NCBI RefSeq assembly: GCF_027111295.1
Contig: NZ_CP114287.1
Location: 3,100,001 to 3,164,000, forward strand
Length of the DNA stretch: 64,000 nucleotides
Direction of reading: 5' to 3'
DNA from: Flavobacterium gelatinilyticum
GTDB lineage: Bacteria > Bacteroidota > Bacteroidia > Flavobacteriales > Flavobacteriaceae
Shown here piece after piece: positions 45,385 through 53,686 of this stretch (position 1 is its first letter; each line of letters opens with the position of its first letter). A model generated the notes under the pieces. That model saw only the letters and a program-made list of their open reading frames with translations, had not been told where the DNA came from and did no database searches. Position numbers and translations under genes: made by a program.

Positions 45385-45870
45385 TTAGTTTTCAAAAACT
45401 ATTGTTTGTGTAACAGGGACTTTATAGAAAACCCCTTCTGTAAAAGTTACTTTTTGTTTTTCTGCATCAGCGCTGTGAACATTTACAGCAGTAAACCTGA
45501 ATGTTCCTGAAACCGTTTTATTTACCGCATCAAAATCAGTAATTGTTATTTGTCCGTTTGAAGCATTATCTTCTGTATTAAAAACCTCGCCGTCACCGCT
45601 GTCATTGAAATAAATTGCTGCCGAAGAACTTCTGCTGCCAAGAGTATATGTTTTAGCTTGTGTCGATTCGATTTGAAGAATAACCTGTTCGCTGCCTAAT
45701 TTTCCGGTTACAATCAATGTACCGCTGGAAAAAACGCCTGCTTCGTAAGTTGGAGCCCTCCAGAAAACATTGTCTTTTAAGGCCTGAAATGCAGGATTAT
45801 TAAATTTAACGTCTTCTGTACAAGATACTGTTATAAAGAGAAGGAATAAAAAGTAAAAGTATTTTTTCAT
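45385..45870 (-). CDS. Putative lipoprotein, DUF6252-like
   Basis: 161 residues. Lipoprotein signal FLLFITVSC with C17. The mature part is beta-rich: VFWRAPTYEAG, GTLIVTGKLGSEQVILQIESTQAKTYTLG, AVNKTVSGTFRFTAVN and a final strand VTQTIVFEN. This pattern matches, by memory, a Flavobacteriia family (DUF6252) of small beta-sandwich lipoproteins. Role unknown. It has its own -7 box and lies divergent from rpsP. Confidence 0.7.
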   Translation of the reverse strand: MKKYFYFLFLLFITVSCTEDVKFNNPAFQALKDNVFWRAPTYEAGVFSSGTLIVTGKLGSEQVILQIESTQAKTYTLGSRSSSAAIYFNDSGDGEVFNTEDNASNGQITITDFDAVNKTVSGTFRFTAVNVHSADAEKQKVTFTEGVFYKVPVTQTIVFEN

Positions 45871-45886
45871 AAGATGAAATTTAACA

Positions 45887-45894
45887 CAAAAGTA
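45887..45894 (-). promoter_or_regulatory. Putative -7 box (TACTTTTG) of the lipoprotein gene
   Basis: Read on the minus strand, TACTTTTG fits TAnnTTTG, 17 bases upstream of the ATG at 45870. Confidence 0.5.
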
Positions 45895-45997
45895 TTGTAT
45901 TACAGATGGTTTTTAAAAATTATAGTCAAAAAAATGCAAAAAAAACACCATAAATATATTTAATGTTTTTTGAACCGTATTATTGATAAAAAAATTA

Positions 45998-46005
45998 TAT
46001 CTTTG
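45998..46005 (+). promoter_or_regulatory. Putative -7 box (TATCTTTG) of rpsP-rimM
   Basis: TATCTTTG fits the consensus and is followed by GCGCCC, a common start context in this phylum. The start near 46011 leaves a leader of about 44 bases containing GAGGTCGAGTACC. Confidence 0.6.
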
Positions 46006-46054
46006 CGCCCTTAATTAACAGAGGTCGAGTACCTCAAAATTTAATCATAAGATT

Positions 46055-46621
46055 ATGTCAGTAAAAATTAGATTACAAAGACACGGTAAAAAAGGAAAAC
46101 CTTTTTACTGGGTAGTAGCTGCAGATGCACGCTCAAAAAGAGATGGTAAATACTTAGAGAAAATCGGTACTTACAATCCAAACACTAACCCAGCAACTGT
46201 TGAGTTAAACCTTGACAGCGCAGTTAAATGGTTACACAATGGTGCTCAGCCAACTGATACTGCAAGAGCTATCCTTTCTTACAAAGGTGCTTTATTGAAA
46301 CACCACCTTGATGGAGGAGTTCGTAAAGGAGCTTTAACTCAAGAACAGGCTGATGCTAAACTAACTGCTTGGTTAGAAGCTAAAGCTGGAAAAGTTGATG
46401 CTAAAAAAGATGGTTTATCAAAAGCACAAGCTGATGCTAAAGCTAAAGCTTTAAAAGCTGAAAAAGAAGTTAACGCTAAGCGTGTGGCTGCTGCTGCACA
46501 AGCTGAAGCTGACGCTATCGCTGCTGCATCTGCAACAGAAGAAGCTGCTGGTGAAGAAGTTGCTGAAGCAACTGAAGAAGCTCCTGCTGCTGAAGAGAAT
46601 AACGAAACAACTGAGGCATAA
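46055..46621 (+). CDS. rpsP: 30S ribosomal protein S16
   Basis: 188 residues. The first 85 are bS16 (VKIRLQRHGKKGKPFYWVVAADARSKRDG, YNP, LSYKGALLKHH). The C-terminal 100 residues are an Ala/Glu/Lys-rich, coiled-coil-like extension ending in a run of acidic residues, typical for Bacteroidota. It binds 16S rRNA early in assembly. rimM follows by 15 bases, the usual pairing. Confidence 0.97.
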   Translation: MSVKIRLQRHGKKGKPFYWVVAADARSKRDGKYLEKIGTYNPNTNPATVELNLDSAVKWLHNGAQPTDTARAILSYKGALLKHHLDGGVRKGALTQEQADAKLTAWLEAKAGKVDAKKDGLSKAQADAKAKALKAEKEVNAKRVAAAAQAEADAIAAASATEEAAGEEVAEATEEAPAAEENNETTEA

Positions 46622-46636
46622 TTTTACTTAGCGATA

Positions 46637-47161
46637 ATGCGTAAAGAAGAATGTTTTTATTTAGGTAAAATCGCTAAAAAATTTAGTTTCAAGGGGGAAG
46701 TTCTGATCTATCTGGATACGGACGAACCTGAGTTATACGAAAATCTGGAATCAGTGTTTGTTGAACACAACAAACACTTGGTTCCTTTTTTTATTGAAAC
46801 AAGTTCTTTACACAAAAACGACTTTTTAAGGGTTCGTTTTGAAGATGTAAATACCGAAGAAGATGCCGATGCCCTTGTTGGTAATTCTATCTATCTTCCT
46901 CTTACCATGCTGCCAAAACTTACCGGCAACAAATTTTATTTCCACGAAGTTATTGGTTTTGAAATCGAAGACAAACGTCTGGGGGTTTTCGGAAAAATTA
47001 CTTCTATTAATGATTCTTCTGCTCAGCCTCTTTTTGAAGTTTTAAACGGAGAGGTAGAAATCTTAATCCCAATGATCGATCATTTTCTTGTAAAAATCGA
47101 CCGCGAAAACAAAAAAGTTATCATGGATCTTCCTGAAGGTCTTGTGGAGATGTATCTTTAG
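46637..47161 (+). CDS. rimM: 16S rRNA processing protein
   Basis: 174 residues. The N-terminal RimM beta-barrel has FYLGKIAKKFSFKGEVLIYL and the PRC-barrel half has YFHEVIGFEIED, FGKITSINDSSAQPLFEVLN and LIPMIDHFLVKID. It assists maturation of the 30S head and binds S19. Directly downstream of rpsP in one operon. Confidence 0.96.
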   Translation: MRKEECFYLGKIAKKFSFKGEVLIYLDTDEPELYENLESVFVEHNKHLVPFFIETSSLHKNDFLRVRFEDVNTEEDADALVGNSIYLPLTMLPKLTGNKFYFHEVIGFEIEDKRLGVFGKITSINDSSAQPLFEVLNGEVEILIPMIDHFLVKIDRENKKVIMDLPEGLVEMYL

Positions 47162-47164
47162 TTT

Positions 47165-47371
47165 AAATTTCAATTTTTTAAATTCCAAATTCCAACCTTG
47201 AAAGGGAAATTCCAAATTCTAATATGGGGACGAATTTTAATGGAAAAATTCTAAATTTGAATCTTTATATCATTTAAACATGTTGAAAGAAAAAACTTAT
47301 TTTTACCTGCGCGTTTTTTATATTTACGTTATCAAATATTGGAATTTGGAATTTGATTATTGGAATTTAAA
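47165..47371. repeat. Palindrome built from the word AAATTCCA
   Basis: AATTCCAAATTCCAA (47181-47195) and AAATTCCAAATTC (47207 on) oppose TTGGAATTTGGAATTT (47339-47354) and ATTGGAATTT. The arms enclose about 115 bases. The right arm reaches the start codon of the next gene. Confidence 0.8.
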
Positions 47372-47722
47372 ATGAAACCCTATAATCTGGAAGAGAGAAC
47401 ATTTTTGTTTGCGAAAGAATGTCGAATTTATACAAGATCTTTACAGAAAAATACTTCAAACATCGAAGACGGCAAACAACTCATAAGATCCTCTGGTTCA
47501 ATTGGCGCTAATTATATTGAAGCAAATGAAAAATTAGGTGATAAAGATTTCATTTTTAGACTTAAAATAGCCCGAAAAGAAGCTAAAGAATCTAAATTTT
47601 GGCTTCAGCTGTTAAATGATTTAAATCCTGATCAAAAATCACTTTCAGAATCTTTATTATTCGAAATTGAAGAGTTAAGAAAAATTCTTTCTGCTATAAT
47701 TACCAAAACCTCTAAGCAGTAA
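47372..47722 (+). CDS. Four-helix bundle protein
   Basis: 116 residues from the ATG at 47372. The family pattern is clear: LEERTFLFAKECRIYTRSL, then QLIRSSGSIGANYIEANEKLGDKDFIFRLKIARKEAKESKFWLQLL and a final helix with SEIEELRKILSAIIT-like sequence. These proteins were first found in intervening sequences of 23S rRNA genes; the function is unknown. This copy stands between rimM and trmN, bracketed by AAATTCCA repeats. Confidence 0.9.
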   Translation: MKPYNLEERTFLFAKECRIYTRSLQKNTSNIEDGKQLIRSSGSIGANYIEANEKLGDKDFIFRLKIARKEAKESKFWLQLLNDLNPDQKSLSESLLFEIEELRKILSAIITKTSKQ

Positions 47723-47802
47723 ATTAATATTTAGTCTTACTTTTGCAGTTCAACAAAATTATCCACTTCAATTAGAATTTCATTTTGAAATTTTTACTCT
47801 AA

Positions 47803-47831
47803 GATTGGAATTTGGAATTTAAAAATTGGGA
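47803..47831. repeat. AAATTCCA-word repeat arm before trmN
   Basis: GATTGGAATTTGGAATTTAA and TTGGGATTTT reuse the word of the 47165-47371 repeat. With that repeat it flanks the four-helix bundle gene. Confidence 0.7.
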
Positions 47832-47839
47832 TTTTATTT

Positions 47840-48547
47840 ATGTTTTCATTCAAGCAATTTTCGGTAAAACAAGACAAAACCGCTATGAAAGTCGGTACAG
47901 ACGGTGTATTACTTGGCGCCTGGGCTCCTGTTTCTCATAATCCTTTTAGTGTTTTAGATATTGGTGCAGGAACTGGAATCGTGGCCTTAATGCTGGCACA
48001 ACGAACTTATGCGGAACAAATTGATGCTCTTGAAATTGATGAAGATGCTTATGAGCAGGCTGTAGAAAACTTTGAAAGTTCTCCGTGGGGCGATCGCTTA
48101 TTTTGTTTTCATGCGGGTTTGGATGAATTTATTGAAGAACCGGAAGAAGAATATGACCTGATTGTTTCAAATCCTCCTTTTTATGCAGAAGATTATAAAT
48201 CTGAAAATGAACAACGCGACTTAGCGCGATTTCAGGATGCAATGCCATTTGAAGAACTGGTTGAAGCGGCTGATTTGCTTTTATCAGAAAACGGTATTTT
48301 TGCCTTAATAATTCCGTATAAAGAGGAAGAAAAATTTATTGCTTTAGCAAAAGAAGCCGAATTATATCCTCTAAAAATTACCCGCGTAAAAGGACATTTA
48401 ACATCTCCTGTTAAACGCAGTTTACTGGCTTTCAGTCGAAATGAAGTTTCTGAAATTAAAATCGATGAATTAGTTATTGAAATTGACAGACATGTTTATA
48501 CACCGGAATATATTGAACTGACTAAGGATTTTTATTTGAAGATGTAA
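47840..48547 (+). CDS. tRNA1(Val) (adenine37-N6)-methyltransferase-like
   Basis: 235 residues. The SAM-binding loop is VLDIGAGTGIVALMLAQR and the adenine-N6 motif is SNPPFY (motif IV NPPF). F-x-FKQF and KVGTDGVLLGAW at the start are typical of the YfiC/TrmN6 group. It would methylate A37 of tRNA-Val or a related substrate. The AAATTCCA-type repeat lies directly upstream. Confidence 0.9.
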   Translation: MFSFKQFSVKQDKTAMKVGTDGVLLGAWAPVSHNPFSVLDIGAGTGIVALMLAQRTYAEQIDALEIDEDAYEQAVENFESSPWGDRLFCFHAGLDEFIEEPEEEYDLIVSNPPFYAEDYKSENEQRDLARFQDAMPFEELVEAADLLLSENGIFALIIPYKEEEKFIALAKEAELYPLKITRVKGHLTSPVKRSLLAFSRNEVSEIKIDELVIEIDRHVYTPEYIELTKDFYLKM

Positions 48548-48552
48548 AAAAA

Positions 48553-48588
48553 CATCTTTATCAAAGGTTTTAGACTTTGACAAAGATG
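48553..48588. repeat. Hairpin between convergent genes
   Basis: CATCTTTATCAAAG (48553-48566) pairs with CTTTGACAAAGATG (48575-48588) with one mismatch. No T-run follows directly, so it may be a weak terminator. Confidence 0.6.
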
Positions 48589-48615
48589 CTATTCAGCTTA
48601 TTTTATTTACCATTT

Positions 48616-48660
48616 TTATTGAAATAATAGCAACAGAGTAACAAGCAGTGTTTTTTTCAT
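48616..48660 (-). CDS. Possible 14-residue hydrophobic peptide
   Basis: On the minus strand an ATG opens MKKTLLVTLLLLFQ and stops. It looks like a bare signal peptide, 35 bases downstream of the HlyD stop. It could be a remnant of a lost secreted-protein gene or a true microprotein. No further support is seen. Confidence 0.25.
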   Translation of the reverse strand: MKKTLLVTLLLLFQ

Positions 48661-48695
48661 CTAAATTTTGTGGTTTTGGTTAGTTAGATTAAGTA

Positions 48696-49991
48696 TTAAA
48701 CCTGTTCAAAAATACTTTTAAACTGATATAGGATTCTTTCTATTAAGCGCAGATCTTCGGTTACAATCTCGGCGCTTCCTTTCATTTCCTGCTGAAATAC
48801 AATTTGTTTGTGATACGAAGTCGTTAAACCATTCGGAAGGGCAACATCTATCAGCAGATTACCATCTTTATCCGGTACTAAGGATATATTTTTGATTTCA
48901 CCTTTCAGTACGCCAAATTCTCTGTCCGGAAAATTGGCCAGACGAATATTTACTCTCTGCCCTACTTTTATTTTACCAGAATTTAATGCCGGTGCTTTTA
49001 CTTTACCCACAAAACTGTTTTTGGCATCTGGAATTACCGAGAAAACATTATCACCTGTCGTGATCGTCTGATTTTCTGTCCATACCTGCAGAAACGTTAC
49101 TTTTCCGCTGATGGAAGATTTTAAGGCATACGCCAGTTCCCAGTCCTTTATTACTTTTTTCAGCTGATAAAATGACTGCGACACGCTTCGTCCGAGATTA
49201 ACTTCTTCTTTTGTGCTGTTTATCTGCGAATTCTGACTCGATTTTGTGTTGTCTATTAAAGAGGACCTTAACTGCGAAATTGACGAAAGGAGACTTCTGT
49301 AATTCTTCTGAGCCTGAAGAAAGCCCAGTTTCTTGGTTTCCATTTCCTGAGCCGAGATAATGCCTTTATTAAACAGGGTTTCAAAACGGGCCACATCGTT
49401 TTTCTGGAGTTCTAATTCTCTTTCGTTGATTCCTTTTTGCTGCTGCAGGATTTCGAGTCTTTCCTTAATTTGTATTTTCTCCGACTGCTGTGCTCTGCTT
49501 TCCACTTCAAACGGATGCAGGTCTTTATTTAACTCCTGTGCCTGATAGTCTTTTTGAAAAACAGCATAAGCACTTTCTATTTCGCCTAACTGTGTGTTTT
49601 TTAATTTCGAAAACGGAAATTCTGTTTTGGGATCATTAATATTATAGTTGTCCGTGATGCTTTTCAGCAGAAAAACATCTTTGTAATTGGCTGTATTTTC
49701 AATAATGGCAAGGGTGCTGTTTTTAGGAATTATGGTTTTGTTTTTTACCAGTACAGCTTCGATACGGCCTGTAGATTTTGCCACAATTTTCTCGGGCGGA
49801 ATATTGGTCGTAATGATGATTTCGGTATTAACAACATCCGGATATTTTATAAACCAGGAAATAAAAAACAACATCACAATGATTACAAATATCAAAACGG
49901 TTCCCCATCGAATCATCCAATGCGGTACTTTGGTGAGAATATCCTGCACTTCTTCACTTCTTAACTCGAATGTAGTATTTTCTTCTGCCAT
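48696..49991 (-). CDS. HlyD-family membrane fusion protein for peptide export
   Basis: 431 residues. One N-terminal membrane helix (about 27-47) is followed by a lipoyl-like strand (IEAVLVKNKTIIPKNSTLAIIE), a long coiled-coil hairpin (about 130-275, rich in Gln/Glu/Lys) and a second lipoyl half with beta barrel (ISGKVTFLQVWTENQTITTGDN, FVGKVKAPALNSGKIKVGQ). The C-terminal part SAEIVTEDLRLIERILYQFK is the family tail. It links the C39 ABC exporter to an outer-membrane duct. The stop of the ABC gene is two bases upstream, so they are co-translated. Confidence 0.92.
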   Translation of the reverse strand: MAEENTTFELRSEEVQDILTKVPHWMIRWGTVLIFVIIVMLFFISWFIKYPDVVNTEIIITTNIPPEKIVAKSTGRIEAVLVKNKTIIPKNSTLAIIENTANYKDVFLLKSITDNYNINDPKTEFPFSKLKNTQLGEIESAYAVFQKDYQAQELNKDLHPFEVESRAQQSEKIQIKERLEILQQQKGINERELELQKNDVARFETLFNKGIISAQEMETKKLGFLQAQKNYRSLLSSISQLRSSLIDNTKSSQNSQINSTKEEVNLGRSVSQSFYQLKKVIKDWELAYALKSSISGKVTFLQVWTENQTITTGDNVFSVIPDAKNSFVGKVKAPALNSGKIKVGQRVNIRLANFPDREFGVLKGEIKNISLVPDKDGNLLIDVALPNGLTTSYHKQIVFQQEMKGSAEIVTEDLRLIERILYQFKSIFEQV

Positions 49992-49993
49992 GT

Positions 49994-52186
49994 TTAATTC
50001 CCTAACTGCAATTGGTTTTTAACCAGTTCAAAATAATTTCCTTTTTGTTCTATCAATTCTGAATGGGATCCTATTTCTATAATTTTTCCTTTGTCCAGAA
50101 CTACTATCTGGTCTGCATTCATCACTGTACTAAGTCTGTGTGCGATCACAATAACGGTTTTGTTTTTAAAAAAGATATCCAGTTTCTGCATAATCGCTTT
50201 TTCGTTATTGGCATCAAGCGCCGATGTGGCTTCGTCAAAAAACAAAATTTCAGGGTTTTTGTAGACCGCCCTTGCGATTAAAAGCCTTTGTTTTTGTCCG
50301 GTGCTCATTCCGAGTCCTTCGGCGCCAATTTTGGTATTGTAGCCAAGCGGAAGTTCACTTATGTATTCTTTTATATTGGCAACATCTGAAGCATAAACAA
50401 GTCTTTCTTTATCGATTCTGTCTTCTCCAAAAGCAATATTATTGGCAATGGTATCGCTGAAAACAAATCCTTCCTGCATAACAGAACCTATACAGGATCT
50501 CCAGGCTTTCTGCGAAATATTTTTAAGCTGTGAATTGCCAATGGTTATCTCCCCTTTTTCGGGATCATAAAACTTAAGAAGCAGTTTCATGAGGGTTGTT
50601 TTACCACTCCCGCTGACTCCCACTATTGCTGTTACTTTATTGGCGGGAATGGTCAGGTTTAAATTGGCCAGAACCGGAATATCCGAACCAAGGTAACGAT
50701 AGGAAAGATTTTTTATCTGGATATCAGAATCAAACGGAACATCATTGCTTTGATGGACTTCCTGTTGTGTTTCATCTTCTTTTTCGTGAATTTCAGATAA
50801 TCTCGCCAATGATATTTTGGCATCCTGAAGTTCGCGCACAAACTGGATAAGCTGTACAACGGGGCCGTTTAAACTCCCAACAATTGAGTTTACTGCCAGC
50901 ATCATTCCAAGTGTAATTTGTCCGTCGATAACCAGTTTGGCAGAAAGAAACGTGATGAGGATATTCTTTAATTCATTAATAACCGAAGATCCTGTAGATT
51001 GTGTCTGTTCTAGAATAAGACCTTTTATAGAAACTCTGAAAAGTCTTGCCTGAACATATTCCCAGCTCCAGCGTTTTTGTTTCTCGGCATTGTGAAGTTT
51101 GATTTCCTGCATGCCGTTTATAAGTTCCATTACTTTGCTCTGTTCATTAGAAACTTCTGCAAAACGTTTGTAATCCAGCACTTCCCTTCTTTTCAAAAAC
51201 AATGTAATCCAGACGAAATACAGGACGCTTCCTGCAAAAAACACCAGAAAGATCTGCAGGTTAAAATATGCCAGAACGGCTCCCATAACAAACATATTGA
51301 TAACCGAAAACAATACATTTAAGGATGATGTGGTCAGGATCTTTTCGATCCTGTGATGATCATTAATACGCTGCATGATATCTCCGGTCATCCTGACATC
51401 GAAAAAGGAAATGGGCAGGTTCATCAATTTAATGAAGAAATCCGAAATTAACGAGATGTTTATTCTTGTTGAAAGATGCAGCAGAATCCAGCTTCTGATA
51501 AGTTCCAGGCCTGTCCTTCCCGCAAAAAGAAATAACTGCGCGAAGAGTATTAAATAAATAAAATTAATATTCTGGTTTTGTATCCCAATATCGACAATAC
51601 TCTGGGTCAGGAACGGAAATATGAGCTGCAGTAAACTCCCCGCCAGAAGTCCGATGCTGAGCTGTATTAAAAACGATTTATATCGAAGGACGTATTGCGA
51701 CAGAAGTGCAAATCCAAGTCCTTTATTGTCTTCTTTATCAAATTCCGACTGAAAAAATTTCGGCGAAGCTTCTATTAAAAGTGCAACCCCTTCCTGCGTC
51801 TGGTCATCTGCATTATTACCGATCCAGAATTTCAAAAAATCCTCTTTGTTGTATTGAATAAGTCCAAAAGCAGGATCTGAAATATAATAAATCCCTTTTC
51901 TGATTTTATACAGGACAACGTAATGGTTTTTATTCCAGTGCAGAATACAGGGCAGCGGAGCTTCTTCTAACCTCTCAGCGCTTAATTTTACTCCTAATGT
52001 CCTGAAACCTATTTTCTCGGCTGCATCGCTTAAAAACAGCAGATTACTTCCCTCACGTGTGGTCTCGCTGCTGTCGCGCAGTTCCTGAATACTAATTGTT
52101 TTCCCATAATGTTTAGCAATTATCTTTAAACATGTAGGTCCGCAGTCTTTAAAATCTGCCTGTTTGTAATGAGGGAATTTTTTCAA
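49994..52186 (-). CDS. Peptidase-containing ABC transporter (C39) for double-glycine peptides
   Basis: 730 residues. The N-terminal C39 protease (about 1-130) has C15 in DCGPTC, H88 in NHYVVL and D104 in SDPAFG. Six membrane helices follow (about 165-450), then the nucleotide-binding domain with Walker A GVSGSGKTT (near 525), signature MSTGQKQRLLIARA, Walker B ILFFDEATSALD and the switch His. Such proteins cut after the GG of bacteriocin-type leaders and export the core. The small GG-leader genes are just upstream on the same strand. Confidence 0.95.
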   Translation of the reverse strand: MKKFPHYKQADFKDCGPTCLKIIAKHYGKTISIQELRDSSETTREGSNLLFLSDAAEKIGFRTLGVKLSAERLEEAPLPCILHWNKNHYVVLYKIRKGIYYISDPAFGLIQYNKEDFLKFWIGNNADDQTQEGVALLIEASPKFFQSEFDKEDNKGLGFALLSQYVLRYKSFLIQLSIGLLAGSLLQLIFPFLTQSIVDIGIQNQNINFIYLILFAQLFLFAGRTGLELIRSWILLHLSTRINISLISDFFIKLMNLPISFFDVRMTGDIMQRINDHHRIEKILTTSSLNVLFSVINMFVMGAVLAYFNLQIFLVFFAGSVLYFVWITLFLKRREVLDYKRFAEVSNEQSKVMELINGMQEIKLHNAEKQKRWSWEYVQARLFRVSIKGLILEQTQSTGSSVINELKNILITFLSAKLVIDGQITLGMMLAVNSIVGSLNGPVVQLIQFVRELQDAKISLARLSEIHEKEDETQQEVHQSNDVPFDSDIQIKNLSYRYLGSDIPVLANLNLTIPANKVTAIVGVSGSGKTTLMKLLLKFYDPEKGEITIGNSQLKNISQKAWRSCIGSVMQEGFVFSDTIANNIAFGEDRIDKERLVYASDVANIKEYISELPLGYNTKIGAEGLGMSTGQKQRLLIARAVYKNPEILFFDEATSALDANNEKAIMQKLDIFFKNKTVIVIAHRLSTVMNADQIVVLDKGKIIEIGSHSELIEQKGNYFELVKNQLQLGN

Positions 52187-52351
52187 TTCTTATTTTGGGT
52201 TTATTTTTAGCAATATTATACAAAAATTCTTAAAAATATAAAAGTTAATCCAAATTATATCAATTCAAATTACTATAGTTATTATTTTTATTTTTTTTCT
52301 GCAGGTACTTTATTAAACACACTTAAAACAATTTTTAAAATGTATAAAATG

Positions 52352-52385
52352 AGAAAGCTTTGCTAAATAAATAACAAAGCTTTCT
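52352..52385. terminator. Hairpin between the peptide genes and the exporter
   Basis: AGAAAGCTTTG (52352-52362) pairs perfectly with CAAAGCTTTCT (52375-52385). The T content after the stem on the minus strand is modest. It lies between the last peptide gene and the exporter. Confidence 0.65.
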
Positions 52386-52406
52386 TTAGTATTATTCAAT
52401 GAAATC

Positions 52407-52598
52407 TTAAGATTCTAACGGGCAGTTCTCCTCAATAACCGACTGGCAGGTTTCGCCCTCTCCCGGATGTATAACACCTGCAAAAATGCCTGTATTAGGA
52501 CAATAACAAGCTTCGACACCAGGTCCGCCGCCAATTATGTTTTTTCTTTCGTTAATACTTAAAATTTCAACTCCTGCAAGGTTTTTTAATTTTTTCAT
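52407..52598 (-). CDS. Double-glycine leader peptide, core with 4 Cys
   Basis: 63 residues. The leader MKKLKNLAGVEILSINERKN ends in IIGG, with an extra G after it. The core has four cysteines (ACYC, ETC, ENC) plus Gly/Pro-rich parts. This is a bacteriocin-type or other exported peptide; no antimicrobial activity is shown. It is the nearest peptide gene to the C39 exporter. Neighbouring peptide genes share the leader pattern but not the core. Confidence 0.75.
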   Translation of the reverse strand: MKKLKNLAGVEILSINERKNIIGGGPGVEACYCPNTGIFAGVIHPGEGETCQSVIEENCPLES

Positions 52599-52638
52599 AA
52601 TTTGATATTTGTTTGATGTTAAATAAACTTGTTAATAA

Positions 52639-52827
52639 TCAGCAAAGTCCTGATTCGATTTCAACAATACACATGTTTTGCGTTGTATTCCATTTTCCTC
52701 CAACTGCTGTGCATTCGGCTTTAGAAATTGGAGCATAACAATGGTATTGATCAATTCCTCCTTTTATTCCTTTCTGCTCATTTTTAGTCAGAACCTGAAC
52801 GCCATTTAAACTTTTCAATGTTTTCAT
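52639..52827 (-). CDS. Double-glycine leader peptide, core with 4 Cys
   Basis: 62 residues. The leader MKTLKSLNGVQVLTKNEQKG ends IKGG. The core has four cysteines (YHC, AEC, NMC, GLC) and ends on Cys. It lies 40 bases upstream of the 52407 gene, so the two are likely on one transcript. Exported-peptide role is inferred from leader, size and location. Confidence 0.75.
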   Translation of the reverse strand: MKTLKSLNGVQVLTKNEQKGIKGGIDQYHCYAPISKAECTAVGGKWNTTQNMCIVEIESGLC

Positions 52828-52851
52828 GTTTAGATTATTTAATTAAACCAA

Positions 52852-53016
52852 TTAATTTACTGCACAATGTCCTTCATTGGCACCATCTTCTATTACACAA
52901 TGAAATCCTTTTTTGCAGGGAACACTTGCAGAACATGCAATTCCTCCTTTAATTGTTTGCTGCTGTTGTCTTGTTAACTCCTGAGCTCCTTCTAGTTTTA
53001 AAATTTTCTTTAACAT
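52852..53016 (-). CDS. Double-glycine leader peptide, core with 4 Cys
   Basis: 54 residues, starting at the ATG complementary to 53014-53016. The leader MLKKILKLEGAQELTRQQQQ ends TIKGG and the core (IACSASVPCKKGFHC...GHCAVN) has four Cys. It is below the usual gene-length cutoff. A 26-base sequence at 53047-53072, 30 bases upstream, recurs before the 53687 gene. Its stop is 24 bases from the next peptide start. Confidence 0.75.
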   Translation of the reverse strand: MLKKILKLEGAQELTRQQQQTIKGGIACSASVPCKKGFHCVIEDGANEGHCAVN

Positions 53017-53046
53017 GGTTTTATTGTTTTTTGGGTTTTGTTATTG

Positions 53047-53072
53047 CTTCAATCATTTTAAGACATTTGAAG
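53047..53072 (-). promoter_or_regulatory. 26-base dyad element, copy A
   Basis: CTTCAATCATTT then TAAGACATTTGAAG; the ends CTTCAA and TTGAAG are inverted repeats. The same sequence, one base different, is at 53849-53874. Each lies 30-31 bases upstream of a GG-peptide ATG. It may be an operator or 5'-leader structure shared by the two genes, or a trace of gene duplication. Confidence 0.6.
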
Positions 53073-53123
53073 CTTCTGTCTTTTATTGTAAAAAAAATCT
53101 TAACTATTTAATTTTTGGCAAAA

Positions 53124-53151
53124 AAAAGAGAGAAGCAACCTTCTCTCTTTT
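53124..53151 (-). terminator. Terminator inside the peptide cluster
   Basis: AAAAGAGAGAAG (53124-53135) pairs perfectly with CTTCTCTCTTTT (53140-53151). On the minus strand it is followed by seven T. It would separate the 53382 gene from the peptide genes to its left, which then need their own promoter. Confidence 0.85.
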
Positions 53152-53184
53152 CAATATGTATTTTTGTAATATACTTTTTTTTCT

Positions 53185-53268
53185 CTAGGAAGATGGCACT
53201 TGATCAGCCCTAACCAAATAAAACCAATCCAAGTGGCCAATTATCCTGAGAATCCCGACACCAATCAT
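53185..53268 (-). pseudogene. Doubtful short frame, possible gene remnant
   Basis: A 27-codon minus frame (MIGVGILRIIGHLDWFY and on) with upstream frame RSWNIEQIIPTL lacks a start nearby. The stretch is less AT-rich than its surroundings. It might be the end of a decayed gene for a membrane protein, but could be chance. Confidence 0.2.
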
Positions 53269-53381
53269 CAATGTTGGGATAATTTGCTCAATGTTCCACG
53301 ATCGAGCGCCTACGAATTAAAAAAAACATGACTAAATTTTAAAAAGGCTTTATTGTATATTACTTCTGGTAATTTTCATTT

Positions 53382-53573
53382 TTAACAGCAAAGTCTGTTT
53401 GTATCGCAAATACCGGCTTCAGTATTCATGGGACAAACTTCCCCGCTTCGAATAAGTACACATCCTGCTTCTATGGCGTACACCCAGCATTCCGGAATAC
53501 CTCCTTTTATCATTTTCTGCTCATATTTTGTTATTCTTTGAGCATTTTCCAAATTCAAAATATTCTTTAACAT
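53382..53573 (-). CDS. Double-glycine leader peptide, core with 6 Cys
   Basis: 63 residues from the ATG complementary to 53571-53573 (the frame is open eight codons further). Leader MLKNILNLENAQRITKYEQK then MIKGG; core with six Cys (PEC, AGC, EVC, GIC, LCC). The terminator at 53124 lies downstream. The leader is close to that of the 53981 and 52852 genes. Exported-peptide role is inferred. Confidence 0.75.
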   Translation of the reverse strand: MLKNILNLENAQRITKYEQKMIKGGIPECWVYAIEAGCVLIRSGEVCPMNTEAGICDTNRLCC

Positions 53574-53633
53574 AATTAACCTATTTTTCTCCATCATTTA
53601 GCGAGGAGCTTTACTCGTCACTTCAGTTTTTTT

Positions 53634-53664
53634 AAACAGAGAAGCTTTTTATTCTTCTCTGTTT
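53634..53664. repeat. Hairpin between two peptide genes
   Basis: AAACAGAGAAG (53634-53644) pairs with CTTCTCTGTTT (53654-53664). On the minus strand an A-run, not a T-run, follows, so it is not a good terminator for the upstream peptide; a short T-run follows on the plus strand. Confidence 0.6.
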
Positions 53665-53686
53665 TTGCTTTATCTTTTACAGAAAT

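Noticed and set aside
47165..47371. A CRISPR array from the repeated AAATTCCA words
   Set aside because: Units are 7-10 bases, arranged as inverted arms without regular spacers, and no cas genes are present.
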